This document shows, piece by piece, positions 1-7,133 of a stretch of 64,000 nt of DNA. The notes beneath the pieces are model-generated. The model saw only the letters and a list, made by a program, of their open reading frames with translations, was not told the origin of the DNA and did no database searches. Source of the stretch: Micromonospora sp. Llam0 (GTDB taxonomy: Bacteria > Actinomycetota > Actinomycetes > Mycobacteriales > Micromonosporaceae); assembly GCF_003751085.1 (NCBI RefSeq), contig NZ_RJJY01000001.1, positions 6,014,001-6,078,000 on the forward strand. Reading direction: 5' to 3'. The position numbers and the translations under genes are program-made. Positions within the stretch are counted from its first letter, which is position 1, and every line of letters starts with the position of its first letter.

Positions 1-976
1 GGAGCCACCGGTCCACCCGGGCGAACGCGCGCCCGTACCGCTTCCCCTTGTACTCCAGCATGCCGGTGAAGGCGGCCCAGCCCGCATCGTGCACGGACTT
101 CGCCAGCCGAGTCCGGCCGAGACCAACAACGCACAGGTCCTCGACGTACACCGCTTGGTTCTCGCGGATGATCGCCGTGGACAGCTTGTGCTGCCAGTCC
201 CGCCGGGTGTCGGCTACCCGCGCGTGAGCGCGGGCCACCTCGATCACGGCCTTCTTGCGGCGGTTGCTGCCCCTCTGCTTGCGTGAGAGTGCCTGCTGCA
301 ACCGCTTGAGCTTGCGGGCCGCGCGGCGCAGGAACTTCGGTGCGGTCACCTTCGTGCCGTCGGACATGACCGCGAAGTGGGTCAGGCCCAGATCGATGCC
401 GATCTCGGAGTCGACCGGCGGCAGCGTCTCGTCCTCGCCGATCCGCACGACGAACGAGGCGAAGTACCGGCCCGCTGTGTCCTTGATCACGGTGACCGAG
501 GTGGGATCCGACGGCAGGCCGCGCGACCAGCGCACCGGAACGTCGCCGATCCTCGGCAGCCGCAGGCGGCCGTTGTCACAGACCTTGAACCGGGAGTTCT
601 CCGTGAACCGGATCGCCTGCCGGTTGTCCTTACGGGACCGGTACCGGGGCGGGGCCACCTTGCGGCCCCGGCGTTTGCCGGACAGCGAGTTGAACAAGTT
701 GCGGTACGCGGTGTTCAGATCGGCGAGGGCCTGCTGCAACACCACGGCCGACACCTCACCCAGCCAGGCCCGGTCCTCGCTGGCCTTGGCCGCTGTGATG
801 ACCAACTTCGACAGGTCGCCGTCGGAGATGTACTTCTCGCCCGCCTCGCGGGCCTGCTGACGCAGCCTGAGTCCGTCGTTGAAAACCACCCGGGCACACC
901 CGAACGCCTGCGCCAGCGCGGTGCGCTGGGCGGCGTCCGGGGTGATCCGGTAGTTGTAACGGAGCTGCACGGCCAT
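1..976 (-). CDS. tnpB: TnpB RNA-guided nuclease of IS200/IS605 element (3' end beyond window)
   Basis: IS605-type accessory protein TnpB, an omega-RNA-guided DNA nuclease related to Cas12. About 325 codons are visible from ATG at 976; a GTG directly upstream (979) is an alternative start. The N-terminal OrfB helix-turn-helix region (about residues 1-100) is followed by the RuvC-like domain. The first catalytic Asp is in EIGIDLGLTHFAV (D195) and the catalytic Glu in VYVEDLCV (E279). The third catalytic Asp and the C-terminal zinc finger would lie beyond position 1, so activity cannot be judged. The frame is open throughout, with no sign of decay. Its divergent partner is the tnpA gene at 996. 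Confidence 0.9.
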   Translation of the reverse strand, partial: MAVQLRYNYRITPDAAQRTALAQAFGCARVVFNDGLRLRQQAREAGEKYISDGDLSKLVITAAKASEDRAWLGEVSAVVLQQALADLNTAYRNLFNSLSGKRRGRKVAPPRYRSRKDNRQAIRFTENSRFKVCDNGRLRLPRIGDVPVRWSRGLPSDPTSVTVIKDTAGRYFASFVVRIGEDETLPPVDSEIGIDLGLTHFAVMSDGTKVTAPKFLRRAARKLKRLQQALSRKQRGSNRRKKAVIEVARAHARVADTRRDWQHKLSTAIIRENQAVYVEDLCVVGLGRTRLAKSVHDAGWAAFTGMLEYKGKRYGRAFARVDRWL

Positions 977-995
977 CACTGTATCATGTTGGTTT

Positions 996-1466
996 ATGGT
1001 CGAACTTCAAGGCGTCCGCACCGGCAGGCACTGCACCTTCGCGATGCATGTCCACTTGGTTTTCGTGACGAAGTTCCGACACAACGTGTTCGCCGACCGG
1101 CACCTGACCCGGATGGAGGCGATCATGCGAGACGTGTGCGCCGACTTCGAGGCCGAACTGGTCGAGTTCAACGGCGAGAACAACCACGTCCACCTGCTGG
1201 TCAACTTCCCGCCCAAGGTCGCCGTGGCCAGGCTGGTCAACAGCCTCAAAGGGGTCTCCTCGCGCCGCCTCCGGCAGGAGTTCCCCGACCTGGTGCGCCA
1301 CTACTACCGGGCCAACAAACTCTGGTCCGGCTCGTACTTCGCCGGGTCTGTCGGCGGCGCACCCTTGAGCGTCATCAAGCAGTACATCGAGCAGCAGAAC
1401 CGTCCCGGTCAAGGCACTGCTCGGGCCTGGCGGCCCTCCCAGCGCGGGCCTTCACCCCCGGCCTGA
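996..1466 (+). CDS. tnpA: IS200-type Y1 single-strand transposase TnpA
   Basis: A 156-residue Y1 (HUH) transposase that cuts and rejoins single-stranded DNA at hairpin-marked IS ends. The HUH pair is in NNHVHLLV (H64, H66) and the nucleophilic tyrosine in IKQYIEQQ (Y130). The core length of about 135 residues is normal for the family; the last 20 residues, rich in Pro and Arg, run into the subterminal hairpin, and the TGA (1464-1466) lies inside the hairpin's right arm. No clear Shine-Dalgarno precedes the ATG. Expression probably depends on the 19-bp divergent gap shared with tnpB. It looks intact. Confidence 0.92.
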   Translation: MVELQGVRTGRHCTFAMHVHLVFVTKFRHNVFADRHLTRMEAIMRDVCADFEAELVEFNGENNHVHLLVNFPPKVAVARLVNSLKGVSSRRLRQEFPDLVRHYYRANKLWSGSYFAGSVGGAPLSVIKQYIEQQNRPGQGTARAWRPSQRGPSPPA

Positions 1467-3148
1467 AGGCCGGAGCACTGGCCCGCATTCCGGTAGCCGA
1501 GGGCCGCGCCGTCACCGCGGGGATCCGCGCCAGCCTCCAGCAGTCCTCGTTCGTGGTCGATCCGGATGGCGTGGGCATGGCCCATGTTGTCGTCCCAGTT
1601 GGGCAGCATCCGCACCGGCTGGCCACGGCGCTGCAGCTCGCGGATGACCTCGTCGCCGATGCGTCCCTCCAGCGACAGGTCCTGCGCGGTCGTCCCCCAG
1701 GTACGCCCCATCAGCCAGCGGGGCGCCTCGATGGCCTGCTGGACGTCGTACCCGAAGTCGATCATGCGGGTCAGGAGCGCGGCGTGGGTCTGTGGCTGGC
1801 CCTCACCACCCATACTGCCGAAGGCCAGCCAGGGTCTGCCGTCCTGGCAGGCAAGACCGGGGATGAGGGTGTGGAAGGTTCGCTTGCCCGGCTCCATCCG
1901 GTTGGGATGGTTGTCGTCGAGGGAGAAGAACGAGCCGCGGTTCTGCGGGATGATGCCGGTGTCCCCGGCGATGATCGCACTGCCGAAGTCGTGGTAGATG
2001 GACTGGATCGCGGAAACGACGAGGCCGTTGTCGTCGACGGCGCTGAACGCGCAGGTGTCGCCCTGCGGGGGCCGCCGTCGGGTCTGCGGACCGAACCGGA
2101 TCCCCGCCTCGACGTCCGCCATCACCATGGCCCGGTCGGCCCGGATCAGCTCGCGGCGCCGCGCCGCGTATTCCCGGTCGAGCAGGTCTGCGATCGGGAT
2201 GTCGACCCAGTGCTTGTCGGTGAGCCACTCGTCGCGGTCGGCGAAGGCGAGCTTCACCGCTTCGGCGAGGTGGTGGTAGTAGTCAGGGGTGCCGTCTCCC
2301 CAGCTGGCCACGTCGTAGCCGGAGATCAGGTTGAGGATCTGCAGGGCGGCGAATCCCTGGGTGTTCGGGGGCAGTTCGTAGATGGTGTGGCCGCGGTAGT
2401 CGGTGGAGATCGGGTCTTCCCAGTGCGCCTGGTAGGCGACGAAGTCCTCGACGCGCAGCGGGGATCCGGTGGGGGCGAGCGAGCCGCAGATCCGCTGGGC
2501 GAGGTCGCCCTCGTAGAAGCCGCCCCGGGCACCGTTGGCGGCGACCGCCGCCAACGACCGAGCCAGGTCCGGCTGGGCCAGCCGGTCACCCTCGCGGGCG
2601 GCACGCCCGTCGGGAACGAAGATCCGGGCCATGGACTCCTCGGCGCTGAGCAGGCCCAGATCCTCGACCAGCCAGTCACTGAGCGATCGGGAGACCGGAA
2701 CGCCGTGCCGCGCATAGTGGATGGCGTCGGCGAACAGGTCGGACCAGGACAACCGTCCGTAGCGCTCGTGGGCGAGCCGCCAGCCGTCGACCACACCGGG
2801 TACGGTCAGCGCGGCCAGACCACCCCGAGCGGGCACCTCGTCGGTGTGCCCTCGCTCCCGGTAGTAGTCGCGGGTGGCGGCGGACGCGGACGGGCCGGAG
2901 GCGTTCAGTCCGCGTACCGTGCCGCCGGGTTCGGCGATCAGCCAGAAGCCGTCGCCACCGAGCCCGGCCATGTGCGGATAGGCGACGCAGAGCATGGCGT
3001 TGACAGCGATGGCGGCGTCGACCGCGCTGCCTCCGCGACGCAGGGCGTGTAAGCCGGCCTGGCTGGCCAGGGTGTGTGACGAGGTGACCGCGCCCCGGTC
3101 GACCCGGGTGGGTGGCCGGCCGGTACGCGGGCCGTGTGGGGCGGTCAT
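1409..3148 (-). CDS. Gamma-glutamyltransferase family protein, C-terminus replaced by IS sequence
   Basis: N-terminal-nucleophile hydrolase of the gamma-glutamyltransferase family, normally self-cleaved into two chains. The predicted cleavage and nucleophile Thr is in QGDTCAFSAVD (T365), and a GSMGGEGQPQ motif (about 444-453) stands where GGT has its glycine-rich oxyanion loop. There is no obvious signal peptide, suggesting a cytoplasmic enzyme. The family-typical end GADPRGDGAALGY is reached at residue 552; the following 27 residues are encoded by the IS element, which evidently inserted at the original stop codon. The core is complete, so it may still work. It is the last gene of a minus-strand operon, starting 2 nt after the upstream hydrolase stop. 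The substrate may be an amide or gamma-glutamyl compound; the sequence does not say which. Confidence 0.87.
   Translation of the reverse strand: MTAPHGPRTGRPPTRVDRGAVTSSHTLASQAGLHALRRGGSAVDAAIAVNAMLCVAYPHMAGLGGDGFWLIAEPGGTVRGLNASGPSASAATRDYYRERGHTDEVPARGGLAALTVPGVVDGWRLAHERYGRLSWSDLFADAIHYARHGVPVSRSLSDWLVEDLGLLSAEESMARIFVPDGRAAREGDRLAQPDLARSLAAVAANGARGGFYEGDLAQRICGSLAPTGSPLRVEDFVAYQAHWEDPISTDYRGHTIYELPPNTQGFAALQILNLISGYDVASWGDGTPDYYHHLAEAVKLAFADRDEWLTDKHWVDIPIADLLDREYAARRRELIRADRAMVMADVEAGIRFGPQTRRRPPQGDTCAFSAVDDNGLVVSAIQSIYHDFGSAIIAGDTGIIPQNRGSFFSLDDNHPNRMEPGKRTFHTLIPGLACQDGRPWLAFGSMGGEGQPQTHAALLTRMIDFGYDVQQAIEAPRWLMGRTWGTTAQDLSLEGRIGDEVIRELQRRGQPVRMLPNWDDNMGHAHAIRIDHERGLLEAGADPRGDGAALGYRNAGQCSGLQAGGEGPRWEGRQARAVP
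1447..1471 (+). repeat. IS605 subterminal hairpin at the tnpA-proximal end
   Basis: Perfect 8-bp stem GGCCTTCA / TGAAGGCC around a 9-nt loop, just inside the IS end beside tnpA. Y1 transposases recognise such imperfect-palindrome hairpins. It overlaps the tnpA stop codon. Confidence 0.7.
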
Positions 3149-3150
3149 CT

Positions 3151-3972
3151 TCAGTTCCCCGATCGTGGTCGGTACGGCCGCGGGTCAGCGAACCGGTCGC
3201 TGGTGGTGACGAAACCCCAGCACTGTTTGGTGTTGAACACCACGGCGTCCTTGCAGTAGGCCGGGCTGGAGGTGGCGGTCGCGTCGGCGATGAGCACCGC
3301 GTTGTAGTCGCGGAAGTAGGCGTCCTCCAGGGTGGTGCTGACGCACTGGTCGGCGTTCACTCCGCAGACGAAGAGGGTCTGGACGCCCTGGGTCCGCAGC
3401 ACCTGGTCCAGGTGGGTGCCGTAGAAGCCGCTCATCCGTACCTTTTCCACATGGATGTCGTCGTCGCGCATGTGGATCTTCAACTCGTCGACCGTCTCCG
3501 CCCCCCACGACCCGGCGGTCAACACCGACCCGTTGTCCAGCTCCTCGCCGATACCGCGCTGATCTCGGCGGTGTTTGAAGGAGAAGAGTGTGGGGGCGCC
3601 GAGGTTGCGCAGGTCGGGCCGGTTGTGCCAGTAGACCCAGATGACGAACATGTCGTGCCGACGGGCAGCCTCGATCGCCCGCCGCACGCCGGGGATCGCC
3701 GCCCGACAGGCCCGGTAGTCCAGGCCCGAACGGTCGGTCCAGCCGCCAGGAGCGCAGAAGTCGTTCTGCATGTCGACCACGACCAGCGCACCACGGTTGA
3801 GGTTGTCCACGAACGGCAGCAACTCGGCGTCGAATCGGACCAGCTGGCCTTCGGTGTGGTGCGGCGACAGGTGCACGTGGTCCTCGTAGAGGTGCCAACG
3901 GTCGGCAGCGGCACCCAGTTGCACGCCCCCGTCCCCGGTGTCGGCGTAGATTTCCCGGAAGCGACCCGTCAC
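3151..3972 (-). CDS. Isochorismatase-fold cysteine hydrolase
   Basis: A 273-residue cysteine hydrolase of the isochorismatase-like superfamily, whose members hydrolyse amides such as N-carbamoyl compounds, ureidoacrylate, biuret or nicotinamide. The Asp-Lys-Cys triad is visible: D67 in VVVDMQNDF, K177 in VEKVRMSGF and C210 in CGVNADQCV, with the usual cis-peptide region before the cysteine. The N-terminal extension of about 60 residues resembles RutB-like members. Its start overlaps the preceding small membrane protein gene by 4 nt (ATGA), so translation is probably coupled. Neighbours (permease, gamma-glutamyltransferase) suggest uptake and hydrolysis of an amide-containing carboxylate. Confidence 0.87.
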   Translation of the reverse strand: MTGRFREIYADTGDGGVQLGAAADRWHLYEDHVHLSPHHTEGQLVRFDAELLPFVDNLNRGALVVVDMQNDFCAPGGWTDRSGLDYRACRAAIPGVRRAIEAARRHDMFVIWVYWHNRPDLRNLGAPTLFSFKHRRDQRGIGEELDNGSVLTAGSWGAETVDELKIHMRDDDIHVEKVRMSGFYGTHLDQVLRTQGVQTLFVCGVNADQCVSTTLEDAYFRDYNAVLIADATATSSPAYCKDAVVFNTKQCWGFVTTSDRFADPRPYRPRSGN

Positions 3973-4160
3973 CCCTCCTCACCCCCGTCGTCGGCGGGTG
4001 CGAACTTCAGCACGATCGGTATCGCGCCGGCGACCCCGACGAGCGCCAGGCCGGCCCACCATGCCGGCGGTGTGTCGGTGTCGGTGCCGAGGCTGAGCAC
4101 CGGCAGTGCGACGAGGAACAGCACCAGCGCCAGCAACAGCCAGCGGAGCTCGGTCATCAC
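3969..4160 (-). CDS. Small two-helix membrane protein
   Basis: A 63-residue protein with two predicted transmembrane segments (about residues 5-24 and 34-52) and an acidic, Gly-rich tail. No family recognised. It sits between the LctP-type permease (26 nt upstream) and the isochorismatase-fold hydrolase (4-nt overlap), so it belongs to the same transcript. It may be a small accessory subunit of the permease, but that is position-based inference. Two consecutive ATGs offer starts at 4160 and 4157. Confidence 0.7.
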   Translation of the reverse strand: MMTELRWLLLALVLFLVALPVLSLGTDTDTPPAWWAGLALVGVAGAIPIVLKFAPADDGGEEG

Positions 4161-4185
4161 GTCCTCCCGACGCCATACGAAGCGG

Positions 4186-5808
4186 TCATACGAAGAGCAG
4201 AGTCAGCAGACCGATCACTGCGGCGGCTGCCAACGTCCAGGGCAGCGTCTTGCGCAGCACCTCGCCTTCCTGGCCGACGATGCCGGCGGTGCCGGTGCCG
4301 AGCACGATGTTGGCCGGGGCGATCGCGTTGCCGACCGCACCGCCAGCACTCTGCGCGGCAATGATGGTGTTGCCGGACAGGCCCGTACCGCTCGCCACGC
4401 CCTGCTGCAACTGACTGAACAACACGTTCGACGCGGTGTTGCTGGAGGTCATGAAAGCGCCGAGCAGTCCGATGAAGTTCGCGACGAAGGCGTAGACCAG
4501 CGGCGGGGAGACCGACTCGATGCCCTGCGCCAGCACGTCGGTCTGGCCGGAATGCTCCATCACCCCGGCGAGCACCAGGAACGACAGGATCGCCACCGAC
4601 GCCGGTGCCGCGTTGTCCGCGAGGGAGGACCAGATCGACTGCTGGCCGGCGCGCTCACGCTGCGCGGCGAAGAAACCCCGGGACCGGAAGGTCAGCCAGG
4701 TGACGGCCGTCGCGACGATGAGCGCGAACCCCGGGTGAGTGAACGGCGAGATCGGCGAGTACGGGCGGTCCGGCTCACTGGTCACGTCGTAGCCGGTCGT
4801 GACATCGGGGAACGGAAAGCCGAACTCCACCTGGTCGAGCAGGTTCTCCACCGGCGCGATCGCCAGGGTGAGCACAGCGACGGCGGTCAGTACGGCGTAC
4901 GGCAGCATCGCCCACGCCAGGCTCATCGTCGGCTTCGTGTCCTCGTCCTCGGCGGCGTCCCCGGCTTCCTCGTTCATCGCCGGACGCCGCTTGATGTCGT
5001 GCGCCGGCTCACGGTAGCGGGACCATCGGGACAACGGGTAGAGGGCTACCAGGGCGACCGTGGTGGCGAGGAAGTTCGACAGCACCGGCTCCCAGTACAT
5101 GATCACGAACTGCAGGCCGGCGTGGATCGCCGAGATGATCAGGATCAGCGGCCAGGCCAACCGGACCGCCGCGCCCCGGCCCGCCATGTAAGCGATCGTG
5201 AACCCGGCCATCAGCGTGATCGGCGCCAACAGCACCGCGGTGACAAGGGCGGTGGTCAACTCGTCGTCCAGCTCGACCACCTGCAGCGTGGCCAGCCAGC
5301 CGACCGCCAGTGTGCCGAACATGTTCGCCCAGGCGTGCCCGATCAGCGGGATCGCCACCGCGTACACGGCCCGGACGCCGATCGCCAGCAGCAGCGGTGC
5401 GACGATGGCGATCGGCGCGCCGAAGCCGGCGATGCCCTGCATGAACGACGCGAACACCCAGCCGAAGGCGAGCACCAGGAAGACGTGGTTGCGGCTGTAG
5501 CGCGACAGCCCTTGCCGTAACGCGTCGAATGCTCCGGCCGCAGTGCCGATCCGGTAGAGCAGCAGCGCCGGCCAGATCACCAGTAGGATGAAGATCGCGT
5601 CCCAGATCCCCTTGCCGGCGCCGACCGCGACCGTTTCCCACGGCGTACGGAAGAACACCACGGCGAGCAGGATGGCCAGGAACATGCCGACCGGCCCGGC
5701 CTGCGGCGCCTTCCACCGCAGCACCGCCAGGAGAACCAGCAACAGCACGACCGGGCTGATGGCCAGCAGCCAGGTGCCGATGGTGATGGGCAGCGTGGTC
5801 TCGTTCAC
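4186..5808 (-). CDS. LctP-family (L-lactate permease type) transporter
   Basis: A 540-residue polytopic membrane protein of the lactate permease family, which imports monocarboxylates such as lactate or glycolate with protons. About 12-14 hydrophobic segments are visible. Family signatures include AGFGAPIAI (about residue 127), SSNTASNVLF and NAIAPANIVLG near the C-terminus. A charged central loop (roughly residues 270-290) is rich in Glu and Asp. It heads the operon with the small membrane protein, isochorismatase-fold hydrolase and gamma-glutamyltransferase, so the true substrate may be an N-acyl or carbamoyl carboxylate rather than lactate. A 13-nt palindrome lies about 95 bp upstream of its start. 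Confidence 0.88.
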   Translation of the reverse strand: MNETTLPITIGTWLLAISPVVLLLVLLAVLRWKAPQAGPVGMFLAILLAVVFFRTPWETVAVGAGKGIWDAIFILLVIWPALLLYRIGTAAGAFDALRQGLSRYSRNHVFLVLAFGWVFASFMQGIAGFGAPIAIVAPLLLAIGVRAVYAVAIPLIGHAWANMFGTLAVGWLATLQVVELDDELTTALVTAVLLAPITLMAGFTIAYMAGRGAAVRLAWPLILIISAIHAGLQFVIMYWEPVLSNFLATTVALVALYPLSRWSRYREPAHDIKRRPAMNEEAGDAAEDEDTKPTMSLAWAMLPYAVLTAVAVLTLAIAPVENLLDQVEFGFPFPDVTTGYDVTSEPDRPYSPISPFTHPGFALIVATAVTWLTFRSRGFFAAQRERAGQQSIWSSLADNAAPASVAILSFLVLAGVMEHSGQTDVLAQGIESVSPPLVYAFVANFIGLLGAFMTSSNTASNVLFSQLQQGVASGTGLSGNTIIAAQSAGGAVGNAIAPANIVLGTGTAGIVGQEGEVLRKTLPWTLAAAAVIGLLTLLFV

Positions 5809-6258
5809 GTCGGGTGCCGCCGCACACGTGACGCTGCGAGCGGGTAGCCCGGGTCCGCCATGGCTTCAGTTCTAGCCCAAAAGTCGGACCGATAGGATCA
5901 ATACGAAAATTTCGTCCATGGCCTGGTTCGTCGACTACCGGGAGGTCGGCGCCTCCCGGATGCACGTCATCACCGCGAAGAGACGTGCGGTCATCGACGC
6001 CGGGGACCGGATCGGGACAGGAGGGCAGCTCCAGTGCGGCGGTGGCGCGCCGGGCGGAGGCCTTGACGAACGGCCGGTCGGCAGGTCGGCGATTCATGTA
6101 GGTCGGCCGAGTGGCGCCGTACTCCGGATCTGCTTACCTGACTTTTCCCCCTTTTAGGCATGCACCGGCCGGTGTATGGTCATGTCGATCTCCCCGGGGT
6201 CTGGTGCGGCGGGCGTCGCACACCCGGATGTGACTCGTCCCCACGCGCAGATCGATGC
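5809..6258. other. Intergenic region between lctP-type operon and lysE-type gene
   Basis: About 450 bp between divergent genes. It holds the 13-nt palindrome at 5903-5915 and locally AT-richer DNA (5870-5920), so it probably carries the operon promoter. Reading frames here have poor third-position GC and match no family I know; I call no gene. Confidence 0.5.
5903..5915. promoter_or_regulatory. Palindromic operator-like site upstream of lctP-type operon
   Basis: Perfect inverted repeat ACGAAA-A-TTTCGT about 95 bp upstream of the permease start, in the only AT-rich stretch of the gap. The size fits a GntR- or IclR-type operator. No regulator gene is adjacent, so the identity is open. Confidence 0.4.
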
Positions 6259-7029
6259 ATGCCTGACCGCGCCCATCAGGAGGCACCCCACGATGCAACT
6301 GCCGAAGATGCCCGAGGGGTGCCGCATTTGTTGAGCGGCGAGCTCGTCACGTTCGTCGGCGTGGCGGCCGCGATGGTCGTCCTACCCGGAGCGGACTTCA
6401 CCATGGTGGTACGCAACGCACTCGACGGCCGCAAGCTGGGGCTGGCCACCGCCGGTGGCATCATCAGTGGGCTGCTGCTGCACTCGTCATTGGCTGCACT
6501 CGGAATCGCGGCGCTGATGATTGCCTCGGCGACCGCCTACCGGGTCATCCAGTTCGTCGGCATGGGCTATCTCTGCTATCTGGGCATCCGGCTGCTGTGC
6601 AGTCGGCCGGGAACCGACCTACCGTCCGGCCGGGCGGTCCCCAGCGAGAATGACGTACGCCGCCATCGTCGGATCCAAGGTAGCGGCCTCTGGCGGGCGT
6701 ACCGGCAGGGCCTGGTGACCGATGTGACGAATCCCAAGGTGTTCGTGTTCTTCGCCAGCCTGATTCCGCAATTCGTTCCTACCGGCGTGCCGGTCGGGCC
6801 GCCTACCGCCATGTTGGCTCTGCTGATCGTGCTACTGGCGGTGATCTGGTATCCGATACTGGCGGTAACGGTCGACCGGGCCGGCGGCTTCCTCCGGCGA
6901 CCGGTGGCCGCCCGTACGCTCAACCTACTCACCGGACTCACGCTGCTCGGGCTGAGCCTGCACCTCGCCACCGAGCTGACGCTGCTGCTCGACGGCCCGG
7001 AGCCTCCCGCGCGCCTGGGATCAAGGTAG
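6259..7029 (+). CDS. LysE/RhtB-family amino acid exporter
   Basis: Polytopic membrane protein of the LysE/RhtB exporter family (amino acid or homoserine-lactone efflux). The family core begins near ELVTFVGVAAAMVVLPGADF and runs through about six hydrophobic segments, including VVRNALDGRKLGLATAGGI and DVTNPKVFVFFASLIPQF, both typical. The start is uncertain. The family normally begins some 10 residues before the first helix, which points to GTG 6319 or TTG 6328/6331 rather than the ATG at 6259 used here. A strong Shine-Dalgarno (AGGAGG, 6278-6283) lies 10 nt before a different-frame ATG, discussed under the short ORF at 6293. Confidence 0.85.
   Translation: MPDRAHQEAPHDATAEDARGVPHLLSGELVTFVGVAAAMVVLPGADFTMVVRNALDGRKLGLATAGGIISGLLLHSSLAALGIAALMIASATAYRVIQFVGMGYLCYLGIRLLCSRPGTDLPSGRAVPSENDVRRHRRIQGSGLWRAYRQGLVTDVTNPKVFVFFASLIPQFVPTGVPVGPPTAMLALLIVLLAVIWYPILAVTVDRAGGFLRRPVAARTLNLLTGLTLLGLSLHLATELTLLLDGPEPPARLGSR
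6293..6334 (+). CDS. Possible 13-codon leader peptide ahead of lysE-type gene
   Basis: ATG at 6293 follows a textbook Shine-Dalgarno (AGGAGG, 6278-6283) and encodes MQLPKMPEGCRIC. Its TGA (6332-6334) falls right on the tandem TTG codons (6328, 6331) that could start the exporter, so the short ORF could couple translation of the exporter. It may equally be chance, or the mark of a small frameshift at the gene's 5' end. Confidence 0.35.
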   Translation: MQLPKMPEGCRIC

Positions 7030-7133
7030 CCGGGCTGGGACGCGGTTCGCCGGAACCATCGAGATTCATCTATAGTTATCGATGTGTTCACGCGCGCGTC
7101 CCGTCCCATCCACCCGAGTCAGGACAGATCGTT

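Larger units (their letters stand above)
1..1492. mobile_element. IS200/IS605-family element with divergent tnpA and tnpB, one end beyond the window
   Basis: The element holds a Y1 transposase gene (996-1466, plus) and a TnpB gene (976 down to the window edge, minus), divergently arranged with 19 bp between the starts. A subterminal hairpin lies at 1447-1471, as expected for the end next to tnpA. The inner boundary of about 1492 is inferred: the adjoining gamma-glutamyltransferase stops resembling its family after its codon 552 (1495-1493). No terminal inverted repeats are expected in this family. The other end, with any omega-RNA, lies outside the window. Confidence 0.8.

Noticed and set aside
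3112..5520. 802-codon plus-strand frame opposite the LctP-type permease
   Set aside because: Shadow of the permease operon; composition is typical of antisense high-GC frames.
5918..6157. 79-codon plus-strand frame upstream of the exporter
   Set aside because: No ribosome-binding site, poor codon bias and no family similarity.
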